Assembly: GCA_030631125.1 (NCBI GenBank)
Contig: DAOVLS010000210.1
Coordinates: forward strand, 1 to 5,202
Direction: 5' to 3'
Source of the DNA: Planctomycetales bacterium
Lineage (GTDB): Bacteria > Planctomycetota > Phycisphaerae > SM23-33
Length of the DNA stretch: 5,202 nucleotides
Part shown: positions 1-5,166 of the stretch, piece after piece
Layout: the number at the start of each line of letters is the position of its first letter
Position numbering within the stretch: the stretch's first letter is position 1
The notes under the pieces: generated by a model
What the model saw: the letters and a program-made list of their open reading frames with translations, nothing else
The model's database searches: none
Told to the model about the DNA's origin: nothing
Program-made: the position numbers and the translations under genes

Positions 1-701
1 ACGTTACCGACCCGTTCGCCGAACCGAGAATCCACCGCGCCTTCCCCGGCGGGCTGGAGGACCTGGAAAAATACCGCTGTGAAATGCTCTACGGCGTACA
101 CGACCACTGGATAGACCCCGCCGCCGGAAAGTGGGAATACACCTACCACGAGCGGCTGCGTGAGTATGCCGTCCCGTCGGTGGGCGTTTTCGACCAGATT
201 TCCGCCGTCGTCGAAAAACTCAAGCAGGTTCCCTACACCCGCCGGGCGCAGGCGGTTACCTGGCAGGTATGGAACGACACGAACATCTCCGACCCAGCCT
301 GCCTCCAGAGGCTTTGGTTCCGCATCGCCGCCGGCAAACTCCACATGAACATCCACATCCGCTCCAACGACGCATTCAAAGCCGCCTTTATGAATATGTA
401 CGCCTTCACGGAATTGCAGCGGGAATTGGCAGGGCAAATCGGCGTCGAGCCGGGCGAATATATGCACATCGCCGATTCCTTCCATATCTACGGGTCTTAC
501 TTCGGCGAGTTCGAAAAGTTTATGCAAACAGTGAAAGACCGCAGCGACGAGAACCGTGTCTATACGACCGATTTTGCCCGCGATTTCTTCGCCGAAGGCT
601 GTGATACCCTCCTGGCCGAGGAAGATATGCCCGCGGAGAAAAAAGCGATTATCGAAAAACGCAAAGCGGAATTAAAGCCCCCCCGCACTGCGGGGGGATA
701 A
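1..701 (+). CDS. thyA: Thymidylate synthase, 3' part (5' end outside window)
   Basis: Converts dUMP to dTMP in the cytoplasm using methylene-tetrahydrofolate. The frame is open from base 3 with no convincing start, so the gene begins upstream; 232 residues are visible (E. coli ThyA has 264). Counting from base 3, the nucleophile is C100 in DPACLQR. Relative to it, the ThyA landmarks fall at exactly the E. coli spacings: arginine pair R80/R81 (E. coli R126/R127), R120 and S121 (R166/S167), D123 (D169), N131 (N177), H161 and Y163 (H207/Y209). N131 is the residue that favours dUMP over dCMP, so a dCMP hydroxymethylase is less likely. The N-terminal part (AEPRIHRAFPGG) and the tail after Y163 differ from the E. 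coli type and suggest a divergent ThyA subgroup. The last seven residues (PPRTAGG) are encoded by a palindromic repeat that also leads into the TAA stop, so the natural C-terminus may have been altered. The gene converges on the minus-strand membrane-protein gene. Confidence 0.88.
   Translation, partial: VTDPFAEPRIHRAFPGGLEDLEKYRCEMLYGVHDHWIDPAAGKWEYTYHERLREYAVPSVGVFDQISAVVEKLKQVPYTRRAQAVTWQVWNDTNISDPACLQRLWFRIAAGKLHMNIHIRSNDAFKAAFMNMYAFTELQRELAGQIGVEPGEYMHIADSFHIYGSYFGEFEKFMQTVKDRSDENRVYTTDFARDFFAEGCDTLLAEEDMPAEKKAIIEKRKAELKPPRTAGG
679..697. repeat. Palindromic repeat, copy 1 (direct)
   Basis: A perfect 9-bp arm (679-687) faces 689-697 around C688: a C-run, GCA, C, TGC, a G-run. It lies inside the thyA reading frame and ends two bases before its TAA. 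Similarity to copy 2 continues on both sides (AAGCCCC before, GGGGGATAATGTC after). No T-run follows on the plus strand, so it is not a standard intrinsic terminator for thyA, though the hairpin could protect the mRNA 3' end. Confidence 0.85.
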
Positions 702-709
702 TGTCGAAC

Positions 710-733
710 AAGCCCCTCGCACTGCGGGGGGAT
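710..733. repeat. Palindromic repeat, copy 2 (direct)
   Basis: Second copy of the AAGCCCC-CGCACTGCG-GGGGGAT palindrome, in the same orientation as copy 1. The stem is 713-721 against 723-731 with one G-T wobble (717/727), where copy 1 has a C-G pair. It forms an inverted pair with copy 3 around a spacer of about 19 bases, which resembles the REP doublets (REPINs) of other bacteria. Confidence 0.85.
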
Positions 734-745
734 GATGTCTTGTGG

Positions 746-773
746 AAAAAATATCCCCCGGCAGTGCCAGGGG
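746..773 (-). terminator. Intrinsic terminator of the minus-strand membrane-protein gene
   Basis: Immediately after the TAA of the gene at 2100-775, the minus strand reads a GC-rich hairpin (CCCCTGGCA / TGCCGGGGG), then ATA and six T (751-746). This is a rho-independent terminator supplied by repeat copy 3. The long copy 2/copy 3 pairing could compete with it in transcripts that read through. Confidence 0.7.
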
Positions 774-777
774 CTTA
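752..777. repeat. Palindromic repeat, copy 3 (inverted)
   Basis: Read on the minus strand this copy matches copy 2 from AAGCCCCT through GGGGGAT, apart from two positions. Those two are a paired change: the C718-G726 pair of copy 2 is G-C here, so the stem is kept. The copy begins at the TAA stop codon (777-775) of the minus-strand membrane-protein gene, so the stop is shared between gene and repeat. Confidence 0.85.
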
Positions 778-2100
778 CTTGTCCGTATCGAAGAAATCGC
801 GGACGAGTTGACGGTACTCTGCCGGAACGGTTCCCTTATCCATTGCTTCAGCGGCCCGGCGGCGGGCGTCGGCCCAGGCGCGGTCGTAGGGGATCTGGAC
901 ATTTATCTCGGCCGGTGCTGTACCCGTTGCGGCAGTCGCGGTCGGCGGGATATGGGACGGATTGTACACCGTCAAAGGCGCGTAGGCTGGGACGGAGCGC
1001 AGCGTAGTCCCACCTTTCGGGATAAATAAAGGTGGGACTCGCTCCGCTCGGCCCAGCCTACCGCCGTCATCGCCGGTGCGAGCGTATTCGTTGCCGCTCA
1101 TCCCTTCGGAAATACCGGCTGCGACTCGCTCAAGCGAGTTAATCAAGCGTCCGATCTGCTCGGCGGTTTTCGCATCAACCTTTCCGCTACGGACGGCCTG
1201 ACGCAGAGCCTCGGTTATTTCCTCCAGTTCAACGACCTTGCCGGTCCATTGCTTCGCATCGGTCGGTTTGGCGGCGTGCAAAGTTTCGGCCAATTTCTCA
1301 AGCCGGTGAATCTGCTCGGTAACGGCTGAAGCATTCGCCTCCGGCGCTCTTATTGCCTCAAGTTGTTTGAGTATGTTTTCGCCCGCCTGGCTGGAGACGC
1401 TGCGCCAGCGTCGCTGCCGGGCGGCCGAGGGCGATTCGAGCGGTTCGGCGGCGAGCATCAGCACCGCCGCAACCACTGCCAGTCCCAATGCCCCGCCCGT
1501 CGCTCGCGCAGCGTTCCAGAAGCCCACCTGTCCCATGCGTGGTCCGTCGGCGGCGGCGATTGCCTGCTCGCGCACCGCATGGGCGAAGGGAAGGTCGGCC
1601 TCAGGTTCGCCGGACTCGATTAATTCCAGTGCGGTGCTGAGCCGCTCACGCAGATCGGCTCGCCGGTCAACCAGAACAGCGACCTGCACCAGCGCCGCCC
1701 CACGAATCAGCACAACCATAAACGCAAGAATCACCCCCGCAGGAAAAATCAAAAATAACCAGTTCTTCGGGAGATTGACGTATATCCCCGTCAATACGCA
1801 CATCAGTCCGGCCAAACCGCAAGCGGTCAGAAGGATTATTACAAACCATTGAATCAACCGTTCGGAATGTAAGGCGTATCGCAATCGCCTGCTTATCATC
1901 AGAGCCATACCGGCCGCCGGCGGTAGTGCGCAAAGCAGGGCGGCGGCAGGGGTGAATCTCCCCGCCAGCGTCCATCCGCCCATCAGCGCCGCTGCCGACA
2001 AGGCCCCGGCCGTGCCTCCGACGGCCGCCGCCTCGACGGCGCGAACAATCACCAGGCGACGCCGAAAACCTCCCAAAATGGATAAAATGCGGTCACTCAT
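775..2100 (-). CDS. Multi-pass membrane protein of unknown function, planctomycete-type
   Basis: Predicted inner-membrane protein of 441 residues; specific function not recognised. Hydrophobic segments lie near residues 22-46, 50-70, 83-107, 113-134 and 200-218. Between the fourth and fifth is a charged segment with the motif VDRRADLRERLSTALEL (144-160), which I recall from large planctomycete membrane proteins. After the last membrane segment come a probably helical or coiled-coil region (about 238-335), a low-complexity linker, and a C-terminal helical motif (YDRAWADARRR...PAEYRQLVRDFF, about 405-437). Residues 347-373 are encoded by an inverted-repeat element and probably do not belong to the ancestral protein. 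The start is the ATG at 2100; no good Shine-Dalgarno precedes it, and the upstream sequence is the heptamer repeat. It follows rpoN by 113 bp on the same strand, so co-transcription is possible. Being a gene is well supported; the role is not. Confidence 0.8.
   Translation of the reverse strand: MSDRILSILGGFRRRLVIVRAVEAAAVGGTAGALSAAALMGGWTLAGRFTPAAALLCALPPAAGMALMISRRLRYALHSERLIQWFVIILLTACGLAGLMCVLTGIYVNLPKNWLFLIFPAGVILAFMVVLIRGAALVQVAVLVDRRADLRERLSTALELIESGEPEADLPFAHAVREQAIAAADGPRMGQVGFWNAARATGGALGLAVVAAVLMLAAEPLESPSAARQRRWRSVSSQAGENILKQLEAIRAPEANASAVTEQIHRLEKLAETLHAAKPTDAKQWTGKVVELEEITEALRQAVRSGKVDAKTAEQIGRLINSLERVAAGISEGMSGNEYARTGDDGGRLGRAERVPPLFIPKGGTTLRSVPAYAPLTVYNPSHIPPTATAATGTAPAEINVQIPYDRAWADARRRAAEAMDKGTVPAEYRQLVRDFFDTDK
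983..1060. repeat. MITE-like inverted repeat inside the membrane-protein gene
   Basis: A 78-bp element with terminal inverted repeats TAGGCTGGG (983-991) and CCCAGCCTA (1052-1060). An inner perfect 12-bp stem, AGTCCCACCTTT (1006-1017) against its complement at 1028-1039, closes a 10-base loop. GGAGCG and CGCTCC blocks lie between the outer and inner arms. It is read in frame by the minus-strand gene as a Gly/Arg/Pro-rich segment (residues 347-373). Its ends begin and end in TA, which could be a TA target duplication, but this cannot be settled from one copy. No transposase is nearby. Confidence 0.8.
1396..1412. repeat. Short perfect hairpin within coding DNA
   Basis: GACGCTG (1396-1402) and CAGCGTC (1406-1412) form a 7-bp perfect stem with a 3-base loop. 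On the minus strand this encodes the arginine-rich stretch RRWRSVSS just after the last membrane segment of the 441-residue protein. It may be a small repeat or chance in GC-rich coding DNA. Confidence 0.4.
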
Positions 2101-2108
2101 GGACGGAT

Positions 2109-2211
2109 AGTATCCAGTAGTCAGTAGTCGGTAGCCGGGAAAAACAAAAGATGAAGCATAAGATATCTTCCAGTTTTTTTACTGACTACCGGCTACCGGC
2201 TACTGACTACC
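2109..2211. repeat. Heptamer-built inverted repeat between rpoN and the membrane-protein gene
   Basis: The left side consists of 7-bp units (AGTAGTC at 2116 and 2123, GGTAGCC at 2130, and a degenerate AGTATCC at 2109). The right side has four complementary-type units (GACTACC at 2184 and 2205, GGCTACC at 2191, GGCTACT at 2198). The arms 2117-2138 and 2189-2210 pair over 22 bp with one G-T wobble. The 50-base spacer is AT-rich, includes the perfect 10-bp palindrome AAGATATCTT (2160-2169) and a run of seven T (2174-2180). The element ends three bases before the rpoN stop codon and starts eight bases from the downstream ATG, so it fills the gap. It resembles the tandem heptamers reported in some bacterial genomes; function unknown. 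Confidence 0.85.
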
Positions 2212-2213
2212 AA

Positions 2214-3695
2214 TCAAAATTCTTTCCGCTGTCTGGCGGGGGGGATGTTCAGGAGTCCCCTGTACTTCGCCACGGTTCTTCTTGCAATTTTGATGCCGTT
2301 TTCGCGCAGCGCCTTTGCGATCTGGTCGTCGTTGAGGGGGCTGGACTTGTCTTCGTGGTCGATGACGTGCTGCAATTTCACCTTGATGGCGTCCCATGCG
2401 ACGTCCTGTCCGTCGTCGGTGGTCTTACCGCCCGAGAAGAACATTCGAAGCGGGAAGATTCCTCGCGGCGACTGGATATATTTTCCCGCGACGGCCCGGC
2501 TGACGGTGGCGACGTGTACGCCGACCTTCGAAGCCACTTCCGTCATGGGCAATGGTTTGAGCGCTTCGGGACCTCGCTCCAGGAACTCCTTCTGGGCGGC
2601 GAAAACCTCCTCTATAACACGCCGAACCGTTTGCCTGCGCTGCACGATAGCACTGATAAGCCACTGGGCTGAACGGAGGTTATTGCGGATGAATTTTTTG
2701 GCACCCGCGTCGGCCTGTCGCGATTTGACCATGTCGCGGTAGGTTTCCGATACTCTTAACGCCGGCGTGCTCCCGTCGCGCATCGTAACAACCAGGTTAT
2801 TGTTATCATCCAGATCGACAATCGCGTCGGGGATTATATACGGTACAGCCCGCTGACCGATTATCCGCCCCGGGCGCGGGTCAAGTTTGCCCAGCGTCGC
2901 AATCGCTTCTTTAATCTCCTGCACGGAATGGTCGGTGCGTTTGGCAATCTGCGGAATGTGGTTGAGTTCGATTTCGCGCAGAAATTCGGCGACCAGAAGC
3001 CGGGGCAATTCGACGTCATGCCCCGCCTCGGTCTCTATGCCCAACTGGATCAGGAGACATTCGCGCAAATCGTGGGCGGCGACCCCCGGCGGGTCCAGTT
3101 TCTGAACCATCGCAAGGGCGGCCTGGAGCGTTTGAGTGTCCATGACGGGCGTGTCGTTCTGTTCAGCCAGTTCTTCCAGCGGCGCGCGGAGGTAGCCGTC
3201 GTCGTCCACGTTGGAGATGATTACCCGCCCGGCGGCTTTGACCTCTTCCGGCGTCTCCACGAACGCCCACTGGCGGAGGAGGTATTCGGTAAGGTTTTGC
3301 TCCGGCGCAGGCGTGTTCGCCAGGGCCATTGACTTGGCGTCGCCTTCGCCGGAATCGCCGGATTTACGATACGGCCGGTCCGCCCACCCCAGGTCCTCGG
3401 CATACGCCTCGCTGAAATCCGTCAGCCTCGCAAAGTCCGTCTTGTTGTCGCCGTCTGCATCGACTACCAGTGTTTCTTCGCCCCGGTCCGGACTTGTGTC
3501 CTGTTGCCGGTTGGAAGTGTCGGTGTCGTCGGGCGTTTCCTGCACTTCCAGGCAGGGATTGGAAGACAACTCTTCGTTGATCCGCTCCTGTAGCGCCAGC
3601 ATCGGCAACTGAAGAATCTCCATCGCCTGGATAAGACGGGGCGAGAGTTTCATCTGCTGCTCAAGCCGAAGATGTTGTGAAAGGTCTAATCTCAT
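2214..3695 (-). CDS. rpoN: RNA polymerase sigma-54 factor
   Basis: Sigma-54 directs RNA polymerase to -24/-12 promoters that need an AAA+ enhancer-binding activator. The 493 residues are of family-typical length and contain every part: glutamine/leucine-rich region I that contacts activators (about 1-50, with QQMKLSPRLIQAMEILQLP and SSNPCLEV), a variable acidic region II (about 51-125), the core-binding region (about 125-320), a helix-turn-helix around 384-405 (MTEVASKVGVHVATVSRAV) followed by KYIQSPRGIF, and the RpoN box at 471-480. The box reads ARRTVAKYRG, with G in the last position where E is usual. The ATG at 3695 gives the canonical N-terminus; no Shine-Dalgarno is visible before it. 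An intrinsic terminator upstream isolates it from the STN operon. The membrane-protein gene follows after the heptamer repeat. Confidence 0.97.
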   Translation of the reverse strand: MRLDLSQHLRLEQQMKLSPRLIQAMEILQLPMLALQERINEELSSNPCLEVQETPDDTDTSNRQQDTSPDRGEETLVVDADGDNKTDFARLTDFSEAYAEDLGWADRPYRKSGDSGEGDAKSMALANTPAPEQNLTEYLLRQWAFVETPEEVKAAGRVIISNVDDDGYLRAPLEELAEQNDTPVMDTQTLQAALAMVQKLDPPGVAAHDLRECLLIQLGIETEAGHDVELPRLLVAEFLREIELNHIPQIAKRTDHSVQEIKEAIATLGKLDPRPGRIIGQRAVPYIIPDAIVDLDDNNNLVVTMRDGSTPALRVSETYRDMVKSRQADAGAKKFIRNNLRSAQWLISAIVQRRQTVRRVIEEVFAAQKEFLERGPEALKPLPMTEVASKVGVHVATVSRAVAGKYIQSPRGIFPLRMFFSGGKTTDDGQDVAWDAIKVKLQHVIDHEDKSSPLNDDQIAKALRENGIKIARRTVAKYRGLLNIPPARQRKEF

Positions 3696-3704
3696 ATCGA
3701 TGCT

Positions 3705-3733
3705 ATTCTATCGGCATTCGGACCAATCTTCCA
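3705..3733 (-). promoter_or_regulatory. Possible rpoN promoter
   Basis: On the minus strand TAGAAT (3710-3705) resembles a -10 box, with a weak TGGAAG (3733-3728) 17 bases upstream matching only half of a -35 consensus. The -10 would sit nine bases before the rpoN ATG, predicting a start of transcription almost at the initiation codon. Weak evidence, supported only by the position after the upstream terminator and the absent Shine-Dalgarno. Confidence 0.25.
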
Positions 3734-3754
3734 CAAAGACATGAGGTCGAACGC

Positions 3755-3790
3755 AAAAAAAACAGCCCACGGAAGGCTTTCCGCGGGCTG
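3755..3790 (-). terminator. Intrinsic terminator of the sigma/STN operon
   Basis: On the minus strand a 12-bp stem (3790-3779 against 3774-3763, CAGCCCGCGGAA type) with a 4-base loop is followed by eight T (3762-3755). The single non-Watson-Crick position is G-U in the minus-strand RNA but A-C in plus-strand RNA, so it is oriented for the minus strand. It lies 28 bases after the TAG of the STN-protein gene and ahead of rpoN. Confidence 0.93.
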
Positions 3791-3817
3791 AATGCCTGAT
3801 TCGCTCCGGCGATCAGT

Positions 3818-4582
3818 CTATTTGTTCGGTTTTGGTTGCAGCGCCTCGTCGTTTTCTGCGATGAGGGCCTTGATATGTTCGATGACCTTTTCGTTTTCGC
3901 CCTGACGTTTGTAGATGTCTTTGAGGCTCAGACGGAATGCGTTCCGCAGGCCTTGGGTCTTGACCTTGGCCAACTGTTCCTCCAGGTCCTTGACAATGGC
4001 TTCATCCTTTCTGCGGACGTCGTCCTTCAGCGCCCCGACGGCCATTACGCCGACGGCCTCCGGATCGAAGCAAACCTGCTTCATCCGATGGACAAGTCCG
4101 ATCATAACGTCCATGTGCTCTGCCTGTTTACGGGGAAACGCCACCTCGGCGGCCATTGCCTTTCCTTTAATAATGTCTTCCCTCGTTGATATGGTGATCA
4201 CATTATCATCGACCACGAAGTCCAGAGGAGTGGCGCCGCCGGCGTCATCGAGAATAACCCTGATGGCCTTTCCGAAAGTTACGTCGCGCAGTTCGATGGT
4301 AATCGGCGTGTCCATTTTGACGCCCGCAGCCTTCAGTACCTTCCGCTTGACAGAGATGTTGGTGTTACTCACCTCGCGGAGAAACTGGACGACGTCTTTG
4401 AACGCGATGCCGGTGAATTCGAGTTTCGGTAGTTTCTGCCGCAGACGCTTGTGGACCTCGCCGGCCGGGTCAGTACCGGCAGGTGGTGGGGGAGCATGCC
4501 GCTCCTGTGCGACGGCATAGCCGATCATCGTAGCCGCCAGAACCAGTGCTCCCAGCATCAGAATGATTCTCTTACGTTTCAT
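3818..4582 (-). CDS. Secreted STN-like domain protein of planctomycete type
   Basis: Predicted exported protein of 254 residues. A signal peptide is clear: basic MKRKR, hydrophobic core 6-22, and a probable AVA cleavage site at 23-25. A proline-rich linker precedes an STN-like beta-alpha-beta module (about 51-136: LEFTGIAFKDVVQFLREVSN, then TPITIELRDVTFGKAIRVIL, then VDDNVITISTREDI), the fold found at the N-terminus of secretins and TonB receptors. Here it is followed not by a secretin or barrel but by a charged, helix-rich tail (about 150-245). Such stand-alone STN proteins are frequent in planctomycetes; their function is unknown to me, with binding or oligomerisation in the periplasm the likeliest guess. 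The start at 4582 has a strong Shine-Dalgarno and overlaps the previous gene by 11 bp, so translation is probably coupled. The operon ends in a terminator just downstream. Confidence 0.88.
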   Translation of the reverse strand: MKRKRIILMLGALVLAATMIGYAVAQERHAPPPPAGTDPAGEVHKRLRQKLPKLEFTGIAFKDVVQFLREVSNTNISVKRKVLKAAGVKMDTPITIELRDVTFGKAIRVILDDAGGATPLDFVVDDNVITISTREDIIKGKAMAAEVAFPRKQAEHMDVMIGLVHRMKQVCFDPEAVGVMAVGALKDDVRRKDEAIVKDLEEQLAKVKTQGLRNAFRLSLKDIYKRQGENEKVIEHIKALIAENDEALQPKPNK

Positions 4583-5114
4583 TGTTTGTACTCCTTTCTG
4601 AATAGTCGCCGGTTATGGACGGTACGCTCCATCCGATTTCCGGCAACGACATTGATATTGACGGGATCGAGACTTTCGGGACGGTGAAGGCTCCATCGGG
4701 AAGCGGGACGGGCGCGACGCTCGGTACCCGCCAGGCGAGAGTCGGCTGTTGCGGCGGGGGCGTTATGACGGTCGGGCGGGGGGCTTTGGTTGTTGTCGGG
4801 CCTTGCAGTAAGACCGCAATTATCACCGCTGCTGCTGCGGCAGCGGCGGGAACGGCAATCCACCATGGACGAATCCGCCGGGCGGGAAGGTCCAGTTTCG
4901 GCATTGCCGGGGTCGGCTCCTTGGCCAGCCATTCGCCCATACTCACCAGGTCGTCCACAACCCGCCGGGCCGAGCGGATGCGTTCGCCGGCCTGGGCGTC
5001 GCCGGCGTAACGACGCGACAGTTCATCCAATGCCGCAACGACATCATCGGCAGCCAGGGCCTCGGTCAGGTCTGAAGAAAAGGGGTCAGGAGCCTTTTTA
5101 GAGATTGAATTCAT
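4572..5114 (-). CDS. Single-pass membrane protein, possible anti-sigma factor
   Basis: Predicted 180-residue protein. The N-terminal helical segment (about 15-66) should be cytoplasmic. One membrane helix lies at 84-104 (PWWIAVPA, an alanine run, then VIIAVLL), followed by a proline-rich outer part with repeated VPSV, VPLP, VPKV, SIPSI and VPSI motifs. Position after a sigma-like gene and topology suggest an anti-sigma or sigma-partner role, but there is no HxxxCxxC zinc motif, so this is inference. I chose the ATG at 5114: AGGA lies seven bases upstream, whereas the GTG at 5120 would sit only one base from it. Residues 5-14 (SKKAPDPFSS) are encoded by the left arm of a 29-bp inverted repeat. 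The frame stays open upstream to the window edge, so a longer protein cannot be formally excluded. The STN-protein gene overlaps its 3' end. Confidence 0.75.
   Translation of the reverse strand: MNSISKKAPDPFSSDLTEALAADDVVAALDELSRRYAGDAQAGERIRSARRVVDDLVSMGEWLAKEPTPAMPKLDLPARRIRPWWIAVPAAAAAAAVIIAVLLQGPTTTKAPRPTVITPPPQQPTLAWRVPSVAPVPLPDGAFTVPKVSIPSISMSLPEIGWSVPSITGDYSERSTNNET
4591..4598 (-). promoter_or_regulatory. Shine-Dalgarno of the STN-protein gene
   Basis: GAAAGGAG on the minus strand, eight bases before the ATG at 4582. It lies within the coding sequence of the preceding membrane-protein gene, which supports coupled translation and fixes the start. Confidence 0.85.
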
Positions 5115-5166
5115 TTTCACATCCTTTCTTCCAATGCCTAAAAAGGCTCCTGACCCCTTTTCTTCA
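5073..5166. repeat. 29-bp perfect inverted repeat around a start codon
   Basis: Arms 5073-5101 and 5138-5166 are exact reverse complements (core GGGGTCAGGAGCC flanked by A and T runs) separated by 36 bases. The right arm encodes the last residues and stop of the upstream sigma-like frame (KKRGQEPF, stop), the left arm encodes residues 5-14 of the membrane protein, and the loop holds the latter's Shine-Dalgarno and ATG. I recall related GTCAGGA-type palindromes as dispersed elements in planctomycete genomes, some near REP-associated transposases; that link is unverified here. Confidence 0.93.
5121..5128 (-). promoter_or_regulatory. Shine-Dalgarno of the single-pass membrane protein gene
   Basis: GAAAGGAT on the minus strand, with AGGA seven bases before the ATG at 5114. 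It decides for ATG over the nearby GTG and sits in the loop of the 29-bp inverted repeat. Confidence 0.7.

Noticed and set aside
752..777. TGGCAC within the inverted palindrome copy as a sigma-54 -24 element
   Set aside because: There is no TTGC-like -12 element at the required spacing, the motif sits at the end of a gene, and it is explained by the repeat.
679..777. CRISPR-like array from the repeated palindromes
   Set aside because: Only three copies, one inverted, with no constant spacer length and no cas genes.
1124..1139. ACTCGCT/AGCGAGT hairpin in the membrane-protein gene
   Set aside because: A short 7-bp stem with a 2-base loop in normal-looking coding sequence (NSLERV); likely chance.
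2151..2672. Plus-strand reading frame opposite rpoN
   Set aside because: It runs antisense through the conserved sigma-54 DNA-binding region and the heptamer repeat, with no recognisable protein features; a shadow of rpoN codon bias.
4835..4860. GCT/GCG trinucleotide run as a microsatellite
   Set aside because: It encodes the alanine-rich membrane helix with mixed codons, and is too short and irregular to call a repeat.
4615..5101. Plus-strand reading frames opposite the single-pass membrane protein
   Set aside because: Alanine/glycine/arginine-rich shadows with no ribosome binding site; the minus strand has a coherent helix, membrane segment and Shine-Dalgarno.
5115..5120. GTG at 5120 as the start of the single-pass membrane protein
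   Set aside because: Only one base separates it from the AGGA Shine-Dalgarno, whereas the ATG at 5114 has a normal seven-base spacing.
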